From a bacterium (lineage in GTDB: Bacteria > Babelota > Babeliae > Babelales > Vermiphilaceae), in the NCBI GenBank assembly GCA_030626185.1, contig DAOUPL010000002.1, positions 1-31,288 of the forward strand: DNA of 31,288 nt, written 5' to 3'. Position 1 is the stretch's first letter, and the number at the start of each line of letters is the position of its first letter. The translations under genes and the position numbers were made by a program. Positions 1 through 8,423 of this stretch are shown here, in pieces. Under the pieces are notes generated by a model. That model saw only the letters and a program-made list of their open reading frames with translations, did not search any database and was not told where the DNA came from.

Positions 1-1016
1 CGGCTTCATTTGCCCCAACAACAATTCAATCTGTTATTGATGAAACAGCAAGATCCACTAAACAAAAATTTCCTAAAAAGTTATCACCAACACAACTACA
101 TTTGATGTATGTAATAGCATTTAAAAATGTCCATCCATTAAACATAATGCTTAAAAAGCATAACATCAAATCGGTAGTAGAAAGTGCATTTCAGAAAGAA
201 ATAGAATATACAAATAAAGATTATTACACATGTTATCACAGCACGCGTCCAAAATTTTATGCCGCTCATTACATTGATACCGCTATGCTTCGCTTAGAAG
301 AAGAATTATACAACAACAAACACATCCCAAAAACAATTTTAAATCTTCGCCAACCAACAAAGAAAAAAACCCATTTAAATAAAAAAAAAGCAAAAACAAA
401 ACGTCATTTTTATCTAAAAAAAGAAATAAAAAATGACCATGAACATGTACAATATTTGCTTTCTTGTAACTATGCTTTAACAGGAAACCTTTTTTTTCAT
501 GGAGAATGCACTCTTAAATATTTTATCGAAAAAAGAAATATAGCATATATATCTATTGACACCAAAACAATTACAGAACAATATTCTTTTACCAAGCACA
601 TACAAAAATACACAAAAAAAATACGTAAAAGTATAAATAAATTTAATAGAAGTAATAACGAAAGTATTTTACTACAACTCATATTTAAAGACAAAAATCT
701 TCTCAATAAAACTAGTTATCTATCAAAAGCATATGGAGAAAAATATAATTTTTTTAACAAAGCAAATGATCCTCAAAACACACAGACAGAACTATTATAT
801 AGTTACATCAAAAAACATAACCATGTTATACAACATAAATTTCAAGATATTGATCATCAACAAATACGCGTAATCCTCACACACGATAAACTTCTCGATG
901 TTGCAAATCCAAAAATTTATAACAACTTTGAAGTACATGCGTACAGCACAAATCAACAAGGATTAGACGAGTTTCATCATGAAATTGATACAGATTATGG
1001 AACAAATAAAAGCTGA
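1..1016 (+). CDS. Unknown exported-family protein, 5' end outside window
   Basis: The reading frame is open from base 3 with no start of its own. The residues before the first internal ATG (position 102) already align with the downstream paralogue (shared KLSPTQ-HL), so the true start lies upstream. It aligns with the gene at 1044-2231 over most of its length: shared blocks are a YHxT...FYA-HYIDTA-LRLE segment, IPKTI-LRQP, LLSCN-ALTGN, LLQL-FKDKNL, and RVILTHDKLLDVANP followed by YNNFEVHAYSTNQQ. About 30 codons present in the paralogue after KLSPTQ are missing here. The last residues differ because of one extra base near 993. The paralogue has a signal peptide, so this copy is probably exported too. 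I do not recognise the family. Confidence 0.75.
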   Translation, partial: ASFAPTTIQSVIDETARSTKQKFPKKLSPTQLHLMYVIAFKNVHPLNIMLKKHNIKSVVESAFQKEIEYTNKDYYTCYHSTRPKFYAAHYIDTAMLRLEEELYNNKHIPKTILNLRQPTKKKTHLNKKKAKTKRHFYLKKEIKNDHEHVQYLLSCNYALTGNLFFHGECTLKYFIEKRNIAYISIDTKTITEQYSFTKHIQKYTKKIRKSINKFNRSNNESILLQLIFKDKNLLNKTSYLSKAYGEKYNFFNKANDPQNTQTELLYSYIKKHNHVIQHKFQDIDHQQIRVILTHDKLLDVANPKIYNNFEVHAYSTNQQGLDEFHHEIDTDYGTNKS

Positions 1017-1043
1017 TTACTTAGCAGATCAAAAGTAAAAATT

Positions 1044-2231
1044 ATGAAAAAAACAATAATTACAAAAGTACTACACTTATTTTTACTTGTAACACTTTCT
1101 ACAAAAAGTGAATCACTAACGTTGACCAATATCCTCAATCAAGGTATCCAAACAGTACCGCTTAAATTATCACCAACACAAGCTCATCTTTTGTACTTTG
1201 CAAAAGATAACAAAAAAAACTTATGGTACAAATTTATAACATCACCATCAATTATAAACACCTATTATCTACTTTTTAAAAATGCATACAAAAATCTACA
1301 CCGATTGCTACAAAATCATACAATTAATCAAGTAATCGATAAAGCTTTTAATTATGAAGTTGAACGTGCGAAAACAGACTGTTTTTTTGCGTATCACGCA
1401 ACACAAAGTTCTTTTTATGCGATACATTATATCGATACAGCCTTGCGACGCCTTGAACAAAAATTGTTCTGCAATAACATTATTCCAAAAACGATAATAA
1501 AGTTACGCCAACCATTAAAAGAAAAAGATAATCTTGCTCAGCACAAACCTGCTTATTTAGAAAGACAATCAAAAAAACGTCATCGCTACGTAAAGCACGG
1601 TATCATTTTAGGCGATGATGCACAAAAGCATCATAGAAAATATCTTTTATCTTGTAATTGGGCATTAACTGGTAACATGCTGCGGCCAAGTTCATCTACG
1701 ATATCGTATTTTGCGCAAAACTTTAACAAATACTGCCCCAGCTTTAATTACGACTGTATTTGTGAACAATACATAATTTCTCATAACGCAAAAAAATCTA
1801 TACCACAACTTCAACAAAGTGTAGCGCATTTTGTACAACAAACTAATCATGGCATCTTGTTGCAATTACTTTTTAAAGACAAAAACTTATTTAGAGATAC
1901 AACGTATCTTTCTGCACCAGGTGGTCAAAAATACCAACCAGAAAATTTAAAACGTAAAATTTTTGGATCTATTGAGAGCCCTGATGTTTTTTTAAACAAA
2001 ATTACACAAAAAAATATCTCTTTACCTTATCAATTTGCACCACTTGATTATCAGCAACTACGCGTTATCCTTACACACGATAAATTACTCGATGTTGCAA
2101 ACCCTGAAATTTACAACAACTTTGAAGTTCATGCGTACAGCACAAATCAACAAGCACTAGACGAGTTTCATCATGAAGTTGATGCGATTATGGCACAAAT
2201 AAAAGCTGATTACTTAATTGCTAAACGATAA
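1044..2231 (+). CDS. Unknown exported protein, tandem paralogue
   Basis: 395 aa with a lysine-rich start and a hydrophobic stretch (about residues 7-20), typical of a signal peptide. The mature part is rich in Asn, Lys, His and Tyr and repeats all the conserved blocks of the preceding gene: KLSPTQAHL, AYHATQSSFYA with HYIDTAL, LLSCNWALTGN, LLQLLFKDKNL, RVILTHDKLLDVANP, FEVHAYSTNQQ. The YHAT motif early, a YLS-G-KY block in the middle and a conserved Glu late (FEVHAY) vaguely recall the H-Y-E pattern of ADP-ribosyltransferase folds; this is speculation. It starts 27 bases after the stop of the first copy, with no clear Shine-Dalgarno. Its 3' end overlaps the convergent sodA by 22 bases. Confidence 0.8.
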   Translation: MKKTIITKVLHLFLLVTLSTKSESLTLTNILNQGIQTVPLKLSPTQAHLLYFAKDNKKNLWYKFITSPSIINTYYLLFKNAYKNLHRLLQNHTINQVIDKAFNYEVERAKTDCFFAYHATQSSFYAIHYIDTALRRLEQKLFCNNIIPKTIIKLRQPLKEKDNLAQHKPAYLERQSKKRHRYVKHGIILGDDAQKHHRKYLLSCNWALTGNMLRPSSSTISYFAQNFNKYCPSFNYDCICEQYIISHNAKKSIPQLQQSVAHFVQQTNHGILLQLLFKDKNLFRDTTYLSAPGGQKYQPENLKRKIFGSIESPDVFLNKITQKNISLPYQFAPLDYQQLRVILTHDKLLDVANPEIYNNFEVHAYSTNQQALDEFHHEVDAIMAQIKADYLIAKR

Positions 2232-2824
2232 CGCTGCTCAACCATATCCCAATCAACCACATGCCACCATGCATTAATGTAATCAGGACGACGATTTTGA
2301 TACATCAAATAGTATGCATGTTCCCAAACGTCTAAACCCATAATTGGTGTTAAAGCTTGCATTATCGGACTATCTTGATTTGGTGTGCTTAATAATTGTA
2401 ATTCACCTTGCTTGTCAACGCATAACCACGACCAACCACTACCAAACACGGTTTTTGCATTATGATTAAAACGTTCTTGCATGCTCTCAAATGCACCAAA
2501 TGTTTGTATAATTTTTTCTGCAACGCTTCCCACTGGTTTCCCACCACCATTTGGCTTCATAATCGACCAAAAAAGACTATGATTTGCATAACCACCACCA
2601 TTGTTGGTGATAGCAATTTGTAACTCTTGCGGTAATGTTTTTATATTTGCAAGAAGCTCATCAAGTGATTGTTGTTGTAGAGTTGGATGATTTTCTAATG
2701 CTGCGTTTAATTTGTTAACATATCCTTGATGATGTTTTGTGTAATGAATTTTCATCGTTTTAGTGTCGATGTACGGTTCAAGAGAATCATACGAAAAAGT
2801 TAATTTTGGTAATTCAAAAGACAT
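2210..2824 (-). CDS. sodA: Superoxide dismutase, Mn type
   Basis: 204 aa, the usual length of an Fe/Mn superoxide dismutase, which converts superoxide to oxygen and hydrogen peroxide. The metal ligands are visible: His27 (KIHYTKHH), His82 (YANHSLFW), Asp165 and His169 (DVWEHAYY). The second-sphere Gln lies at about residue 150 in TPNQDSPIM, and the GGGYANHS segment matches MnSOD rather than FeSOD, where an Ala-containing segment and an earlier Gln are expected. It ends in the normal WW-VVDW region plus a short tail. No signal peptide, so probably cytoplasmic. It lies 74 bases downstream of the FtsB-like gene with its own likely promoter between them. The metal assignment is inferred from sequence only. 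Confidence 0.95.
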   Translation of the reverse strand: MSFELPKLTFSYDSLEPYIDTKTMKIHYTKHHQGYVNKLNAALENHPTLQQQSLDELLANIKTLPQELQIAITNNGGGYANHSLFWSIMKPNGGGKPVGSVAEKIIQTFGAFESMQERFNHNAKTVFGSGWSWLCVDKQGELQLLSTPNQDSPIMQALTPIMGLDVWEHAYYLMYQNRRPDYINAWWHVVDWDMVEQRYRLAIK

Positions 2825-2846
2825 AAATAACTTTCTAGTTTTTATA

Positions 2847-2874
2847 ATTTTATTCTTTGTATTATTTTATTCAA
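2847..2874 (-). promoter_or_regulatory. Likely sodA promoter
   Basis: On the minus strand TTGAAT (2869-2874) is followed after 16 bases by TAAAAT (2847-2852), a plausible sigma-70-type pair. The start codon of sodA lies about 22 bases further downstream. This would let sodA be expressed apart from the FtsB-like gene. Confidence 0.45.
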
Positions 2875-2898
2875 GAACAAACTATTTGTCGATAGATA

Positions 2899-3177
2899 CT
2901 AGATAAAGTAGATTAAATCATTTTTACGTGCCATTTGCAACTTTTCTCGTGCAACTTTTTCTTTATAAAATGCATCTGTTTGCCATTTATCTACTTCTTG
3001 TTCTAGCTGTTCTATCTCATGATTAACGTTATGCAGCGAACATAACAACTCATTATTACGCTCACACTTACGCTGATACACGTGATAACCTTGACGGCCA
3101 CAACAATAAAAACAACCCAACAGCGTCAACTCACAAACTAACGCGACAATCAACAACCGATATGTTACAAACCGCAT
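2899..3177 (-). CDS. FtsB/DivIC-like septum formation protein
   Basis: 92 aa, small bitopic membrane protein. One transmembrane helix covers about residues 6-25, followed by a coiled coil (about 35-65: NNELLCSLHNVNHEIEQLEQ) and the family's C-terminal pattern, here YKEKVAREKLQMARKNDLIY, which corresponds to the usual 'yiE-ARe-Lgm-k-gE' ending of FtsB/DivIC. In other bacteria these proteins join FtsL and FtsQ to couple division to septal wall synthesis. The ATG at 3177 is chosen because GGGGAG lies just upstream; a TTG five codons earlier has no such site. It runs divergently from the protease gene. Three Cys near the membrane boundary are unusual. Confidence 0.8.
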   Translation of the reverse strand: MRFVTYRLLIVALVCELTLLGCFYCCGRQGYHVYQRKCERNNELLCSLHNVNHEIEQLEQEVDKWQTDAFYKEKVAREKLQMARKNDLIYFI

Positions 3178-3265
3178 GACTCCCCTTTTCAACCATTGTT
3201 TTTACTCCGCTACGCTATCTATTGTAAAAGTATCGAACAACAATAAAATAGCAATTGAGGCAAAA

Positions 3266-4753
3266 ATGAATTTTAATCGTCGATATTTTTTACTTCTTCT
3301 TTTTATAAGTATTTCACACTCTGCGCTGCACGCACCGAGCAATAACGCAACCTACTCAGAATTTGATGAAACCGTTTTTGATTGGTCACGCACATGGGCA
3401 CACGTTATGCGCATGGTACGAGATAAACACTATCAAATAAACAAACCACAAGAAGGCATGACAAAAGCAATTAATGAGTTTTTAAATCATCTTGATCCAC
3501 ATTCAGCGTTTCTTGATGAAAAAACTTATACACGCATGATGGAAACAACTTCTGGCTCATTTGATGGTATTGGCATTGTTATCGATAACACCAGAAAACC
3601 AAAAGATCGCTTTTTAACCGTAGTCGAAACAATCATTAATGGCCCATCAGACAAGGCAGGGCTTGAAGCTGGTGATAAAATTGTAGAAATAGAAAAAGAA
3701 ACGCTTGAAGGCATGACCACCGAAGAAATTATTACAAAACTCAAAGGCAAGCGTGGTACAAAAGTAAATATCAAAGTTCTGCGTGAGGGCCAACAAGATC
3801 TACTCGAATTTGAAATTACTCGTGACAAAATTGAAGAACAAAACTTGCTCAGCTTTTTGATTAAAAATCACAACATTTATTATCTTTCACTCAGCACATT
3901 CAGCAGAAAAGCAATCATAACCATGAAGGAACTTATCGAACAATCACAAAAAGGTTCGTACAAAGGCATCATCATTGATCTGCGCAATAATTCTGGTGGA
4001 CTTTTAAGCTCGGTAGTAGATATTTGTGGATTGTTTGCACCAAAAAATAGTTTAGTCGTGCTGACCAAAGATAAAAATAATAAAGCGCTTGAACATTATC
4101 ACACGCGTCATGAACCAATTGTAAACAGCAATATCCCTATCTTTGTACTCATTAATAATTATACCGCTAGTGCGGCAGAAATTTTAGCTGGTTGTTTACA
4201 AATTTATTCACAAGAATTTGCAAAAAAACATCCACAAAAACAAAATTTAATGGTCTTTCTTGTTGGCACCAAAACATTTGGTAAAGGATCGGTACAAGAA
4301 GTCATTCCTATCGGCAACAACAGCGCAATAAAACTCACTACACGATTGTATTTTTTACCGAATAACACAACTATTCAAGGCATCGGTGTTACGCCAGATT
4401 TTTATATCGATCGCACATTTGGCCCACCAAAACAAATGGAATGGATGATTAAATCATACGGTAGAGAAAAACGATTACCAAACTCAATAAAAGTTCACAA
4501 AGATGAGAAAAACGAGAAAAAGAAAAAACAAAAAAGTGCTCCGCAAACAAAACAACAAAAATGGAAAGAACGTGCACGAAAAATACTAAAAACTGATAAT
4601 CAAGTTAGAGAAACAATATCGCTCATCAATATGCTCAATTACGCGAATAAACATATGCCAGACTTGGTAAAAAATCGTGAAAAAGCGCTGCAATACCTCA
4701 AAGCTAATCATGTTAATCATGATGAACTAGAGATCGAAGATATCACAAGTTAA
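3266..4753 (+). CDS. ctpA: Secreted C-terminal processing protease (S41)
   Basis: 495 aa. Start set at 3266 because GAGG lies 7-10 bases upstream and it gives a clean signal peptide (RRYFLLLLFISIS, then an Ala-rich site). The order is signal peptide, helical segment, PDZ domain (about residues 95-185, with GIGIVI and AGLEAGDKI), then the S41 peptidase core. The nucleophile is Ser302 in YTASAAEI and the general base Lys340 in TFGKGSVQ, a Ser/Lys dyad as in CtpA/Prc. The gap between them is longer than in E. coli Prc because of a Lys/Gln-rich insertion. A highly charged Lys-rich linker precedes a helical C-terminal tail. It acts in the envelope, trimming C-termini of exported proteins. The stop overlaps the convergent ATP-grasp gene in a shared TTAA. 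Confidence 0.92.
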   Translation: MNFNRRYFLLLLFISISHSALHAPSNNATYSEFDETVFDWSRTWAHVMRMVRDKHYQINKPQEGMTKAINEFLNHLDPHSAFLDEKTYTRMMETTSGSFDGIGIVIDNTRKPKDRFLTVVETIINGPSDKAGLEAGDKIVEIEKETLEGMTTEEIITKLKGKRGTKVNIKVLREGQQDLLEFEITRDKIEEQNLLSFLIKNHNIYYLSLSTFSRKAIITMKELIEQSQKGSYKGIIIDLRNNSGGLLSSVVDICGLFAPKNSLVVLTKDKNNKALEHYHTRHEPIVNSNIPIFVLINNYTASAAEILAGCLQIYSQEFAKKHPQKQNLMVFLVGTKTFGKGSVQEVIPIGNNSAIKLTTRLYFLPNNTTIQGIGVTPDFYIDRTFGPPKQMEWMIKSYGREKRLPNSIKVHKDEKNEKKKKQKSAPQTKQQKWKERARKILKTDNQVRETISLINMLNYANKHMPDLVKNREKALQYLKANHVNHDELEIEDITS

Positions 4754-6042
4754 TCGATATCTTCAAAGATAAACGTCAACAGTTTTTTACACGCAGTAAA
4801 GCGTTGCTCTAAGTCTTTCAAGTTTTTGCCACCTAAGTGAATAAGCGCATAACGAAAACTATACCCATCTTGCATGGTGTCAGCTAAAGTTTTTCCTACC
4901 GTGACAAAACAATAAAACCGCAAATCAGGAAAAAGTTTTTTTGCATGATTAATTTCATCTTGTGTTGGAATTTTTATAACTTTTTTATTGGTCAGCGAAC
5001 GCAAAACAAAACTTGCAGCAACGGCAAACTTACCCTTTTTGTGTTGCACGATTGGCGTGTTGCCCAGCGCAACTTCACAGGCATAACGGTACGAACTCAC
5101 TCCATCAACTTTTTCGTATAAATCTGCAAACTGCGATGCCATACGTGGATTAACTTCGATAATTTTAATGGTATCTTTTTCTTGATCGTACATAAATTCA
5201 ACATTAAAAAAACTGTTATCAAAGCCAACACCGTTGATCAAGCGTTGTGCAATATTGCCCATGCGTTGACAAACAGTTGCTGGCAATTGTGATGGATAAA
5301 TAAAACGATCGAACGACATCGGGCAATCAGCACGCATCACTGAATCAGTAACACCCAAAATTACCACGTTGCCATGAGAAACAAACCCTTCTAACGTAAC
5401 TTGCACACCACACAACAATTGCTCTACAATCACCATGCCCGTTGATGGCGAAAGTGATGAATACTTTTTTATAAACCAATCAAACTGCGTTAAAAATGTA
5501 TCTGGTAAAAAAGAATTTTGCAACAAATGCATAGAGTTATCAGTAATAATTCGTGCTCCTAGCGAAAGATATGATTTAACTGGCTTTACAAAAAACGGTG
5601 TTGGCAAATAAGTGTGTTGTTTATCATCTTTATACATATAATCAAACAATGGCGTTGCTTCTGGCGTTAACGCTTGTTGTAGCTCTCGTGCGTGATACTT
5701 GTGATGAAACACTAATAATTTGTCAATTACTGGAGCAATTAATTTTTCTTTCTGCGCAACAACGCTCGCCATCAACGAACCCGGATAATCTTTTGAGCTA
5801 AAAACTGCATCAATCTTGTTAGTGCGAACATACTCACACAATTGATCAATCACCAGTTGTGGATCAAAATTATGCGTTAACCATTGCTGACCTTGAAACA
5901 ACACGTGTTCTAACGCATGCGCATCGTATGTTTGAAAATGTATTTCATATTTTTGCGCAAAATAACTTTGTTGCAATTCATGCTTATCGCGTTGTGTTGG
6001 ACAAATAACTAAAATTCGCTTCATACCAACAGCGTAGCGCAT
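4750..6042 (-). CDS. ATP-grasp carboxylate-amine ligase-like enzyme
   Basis: 430 aa. The N-terminal strand KRILVI and following alpha/beta region match the pre-ATP-grasp domain. The ATP-grasp fold then shows a nucleotide-binding Lys153 in FFVKPVKS, the hinge VEQLLCGVQ (about 206-214), and the metal-binding end: NVEF with Glu282, and IIEVNPRMASQF with Glu296, Asn298 and Arg300. Family members activate a carboxylate as acyl phosphate and join it to an amine or thiol; the substrate cannot be read from sequence. No pathway partner sits beside it. A second ATG at 6024 (residue 7) would begin exactly at the first strand; neither start has a good ribosome site, so the exact start is open. A terminator separates it from the upstream gene. 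Confidence 0.85.
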   Translation of the reverse strand: MRYAVGMKRILVICPTQRDKHELQQSYFAQKYEIHFQTYDAHALEHVLFQGQQWLTHNFDPQLVIDQLCEYVRTNKIDAVFSSKDYPGSLMASVVAQKEKLIAPVIDKLLVFHHKYHARELQQALTPEATPLFDYMYKDDKQHTYLPTPFFVKPVKSYLSLGARIITDNSMHLLQNSFLPDTFLTQFDWFIKKYSSLSPSTGMVIVEQLLCGVQVTLEGFVSHGNVVILGVTDSVMRADCPMSFDRFIYPSQLPATVCQRMGNIAQRLINGVGFDNSFFNVEFMYDQEKDTIKIIEVNPRMASQFADLYEKVDGVSSYRYACEVALGNTPIVQHKKGKFAVAASFVLRSLTNKKVIKIPTQDEINHAKKLFPDLRFYCFVTVGKTLADTMQDGYSFRYALIHLGGKNLKDLEQRFTACKKLLTFIFEDID

Positions 6043-6062
6043 TACTTATGATATTTTGCAAC

Positions 6063-6102
6063 AAAAAAGAGAACGCTCAACTCATGTGAACGTTCTCTTT
6101 TT
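6063..6102. terminator. Bidirectional hairpin terminator
   Basis: A 12-bp perfect stem pairs 6064-6075 with 6091-6102 around a 15-base loop. The outer part of the stem is A-run against T-run, so either strand would end in U residues. It lies between the end of the MutS-like gene and the start of the ATP-grasp gene, both minus strand, so its main role is probably ending the MutS-like transcript. Confidence 0.75.
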
Positions 6103-6132
6103 ATAGTCTTTTAACGAATTTTTACTTAATCG

Positions 6133-7680
6133 CTATACAATCAACGAACCAAGCATTTGTAGTGCATCGTTCTGATACGATGGACCTTTGTTCAACTTGT
6201 ACGTTGGAATAAATAAACCATCTTGTTTTTCAATTGCACCAACAGAATAGTTAGTAATTTTACCCGGTACTTGTTTTTCTAATTCAATTGGTTCTTTGTA
6301 ATGCGTTACAAATACTGAAATTGCATTATTAAATTGTGCTAATCGTTTTGCAAAACCACACGTTGCTAATGCTCCAGCTTTTGGATCAGTTCCGGTGAAT
6401 AATTCATCCATAAACATCAACGTTAACCCAATGCCTTGCAGTCCATCAATTATTTCACACAATTGTTGTGCACGAAGTTGTTCAGCTTGGAACGTAGACA
6501 TGCCAGTTGTCACATCACCCATGGTGTTCATGTAGCAACCAATTTTTGCAAATGGCGTCATAATAAACTCTTTTGCAAACGCAATACCAAAACTTTGCGC
6601 AAACAACACATCAGTGATTAATGCACCAAAAATTGTTGATTTACCACCACGGTTAATACCGGTTACAACAATGTTTTGCTCATGATCACCACCAAAAGTA
6701 ATTGAGTTTGTTACCACTTTAGTTGAATCAACATGTGGGTTCCAAAAATCAACTGCTTTAATATACGGCTTGTCTGCATTATCGATAAATTCAACGAATG
6801 TGCAATCAACTGGTACATCGTCAGATTGATAACGATTGTACAAATTAGCTACTGCGCAATACGCTTCAAGCTCACCAGCCAACAAGAACAATGGTGCTAA
6901 TTCATCTTTAACATCACCCATCAAGTGGTACGCTGCAAGTACATTACCCAAACGTGAGAAGTATGATGCATTACCTTTAAAGGTATTAGTTTCAAGCAAC
7001 TTGATTAATTTTTTCGCTTTTGGCGAAGATGTTGCAAATATGTTATCAATGCGTTTTGCAATATCATCAGCAACTGCATTTTGTGCAAGCTTTGGTGTTG
7101 TTGTAATAATGTTACGCACTGCGCGCACTTGATCAAGATAGGTTGCCACTGCAATCATCTTTTCTTGCATGAATTTAAAGCATTTTTTACGTTTTACAAA
7201 CGATAAGCCAATCCAGTATCTAATAGCATAATCCCCAACTACACCAACAAGATTCATACCCAATGAATATGCTTTCCAACCAATTGAAGCATCTGAAACA
7301 TGTTTAGTAACAGTCACAAGTTCAACCTGACCAGTAGAAGCATTTTCAACATTATCTAATGAAATCAAACCAGGCTCGTTTTTCCCATCAAGTGTTACAT
7401 CTTGCAAAGAAAGCTTCCACGAAACTAAACGATCAAATAAACCTAAATCTTTATTGAGTAGATGTGAATCTTTATAGCCACCCTTAACAAAGTCTTTAAC
7501 ACCATTAAATGAGTCGACTGAATATTGCTTAGCATCACTTGCAACATCTTTTGCTACAAATCCCATACGCTTTATAATATTGTCATGGGTAACAACATTT
7601 TTATCATAGTTAGCTTTTACGTTCAATAATGGTTGTGTTGTATATGGCATCCCGAAAACAAAAAACTGTAAACCATCCAA
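6133..7680 (-). CDS. MutS-like ATPase, C-terminal part of interrupted gene
   Basis: 515 codons. The C-terminal third is a MutS domain V ATPase: Walker A GINRGGKST (about 341-349, compare GPNMGGKST in MutS), the GMSTFQAE segment (about 393), Walker B LMFMDEL followed by FTGTDP (about 421), and VTHY (about 459). Before it comes a helical core like MutS domain III, with a hydrophobic stretch near 140-163. The MutS mismatch-binding N-terminal domain is absent. It is in the same frame as the 7699-8334 segment, separated only by one TAA and six further codons, so the two look like one 733-codon gene. If made separately it would start at TTG 7680 or ATG 7650; neither has a convincing ribosome site. 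The only exact functional claim I make is ATP binding. Confidence 0.8.
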   Translation of the reverse strand: MDGLQFFVFGMPYTTQPLLNVKANYDKNVVTHDNIIKRMGFVAKDVASDAKQYSVDSFNGVKDFVKGGYKDSHLLNKDLGLFDRLVSWKLSLQDVTLDGKNEPGLISLDNVENASTGQVELVTVTKHVSDASIGWKAYSLGMNLVGVVGDYAIRYWIGLSFVKRKKCFKFMQEKMIAVATYLDQVRAVRNIITTTPKLAQNAVADDIAKRIDNIFATSSPKAKKLIKLLETNTFKGNASYFSRLGNVLAAYHLMGDVKDELAPLFLLAGELEAYCAVANLYNRYQSDDVPVDCTFVEFIDNADKPYIKAVDFWNPHVDSTKVVTNSITFGGDHEQNIVVTGINRGGKSTIFGALITDVLFAQSFGIAFAKEFIMTPFAKIGCYMNTMGDVTTGMSTFQAEQLRAQQLCEIIDGLQGIGLTLMFMDELFTGTDPKAGALATCGFAKRLAQFNNAISVFVTHYKEPIELEKQVPGKITNYSVGAIEKQDGLFIPTYKLNKGPSYQNDALQMLGSLIV

Positions 7681-7698
7681 CGCATGACGCTTTGCACC

Positions 7699-8334
7699 TT
7701 ACACCCATGGCATACCATTTAACATTCCCAATTTTTCACCAAAAAAATGTTGCGATACAATTTTGTTATTCACAAAATCATGTAACGTGTAAAAACGCAA
7801 TACATCTTGTTGCACATAAGCAAGTTCTCTAAAGTGATTATTTAGTTGATCAACTAAATACTCATCTTGAACTAAAACACCAACTAATTCTTGTCGTTGC
7901 TTTAACATATTAACGTCGTCAATTGGCAATGCAAACATTTTTGCAAGAACAACATCAGTCGCAACCATGCTTGTGTTAAATTGTCCTAATAAACCTTTTT
8001 GACCCAAAGCACTGCTTAACGTAATCATTTGCAATTCAGTCAACGTTTGACCATCGGTAATTATCGAATTATTAGATTTTTCTAATTCAACTAGTTGAAT
8101 ACGTGAAAAAATATCAAACATTTCACCTTCACAAAGTGCTTCACCAGTAAAATCTGCACTTTTAATCCTTTTAGCTTCAGCCTCTTCATCACGCTCGTAC
8201 GGCTTTACAATGCGTAATTTTTGCGTTACTGAGTTAAATAATTCCTGTGCCTGATTAGCTTGTTCTTCTGCTAAAACACCTAATTGAACGATGCTCAATA
8301 ACGCTATGGAAAACGCCATGATTAACTTTTTCAT
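7699..8334 (-). CDS. Exported N-terminal part of interrupted MutS-like gene
   Basis: 211 aa ending at a TAA (7699-7701). The start has a strong AGGAG site and gives a clear signal peptide (MKKLIMAFSIALLSI, cleavage expected after VLA). The rest resembles the start of the MutS core: LTELQMITLSSALG, then DDVNMLKQRQELVGVL, like the 'wl-Pl-d---I--Rq--V' segment of MutS domain III. The reading frame continues without another stop into the ATPase segment downstream. A signal peptide on a MutS-type protein is very unusual because ATP is not normally available outside the cytoplasm; export towards a host cell, or retention as a membrane anchor, would fit. It could be a decayed gene, a two-piece protein, or a stop that is read through. 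Confidence 0.7.
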   Translation of the reverse strand: MKKLIMAFSIALLSIVQLGVLAEEQANQAQELFNSVTQKLRIVKPYERDEEAEAKRIKSADFTGEALCEGEMFDIFSRIQLVELEKSNNSIITDGQTLTELQMITLSSALGQKGLLGQFNTSMVATDVVLAKMFALPIDDVNMLKQRQELVGVLVQDEYLVDQLNNHFRELAYVQQDVLRFYTLHDFVNNKIVSQHFFGEKLGMLNGMPWV

Positions 8335-8423
8335 GAAAACTCCTATGATAAAAAGATAAATCTATTCTTTTAGCCTAACAGAAATTTCCAAATGGTCCAT
8401 TTACTCGTAAAAATCACACCCAA

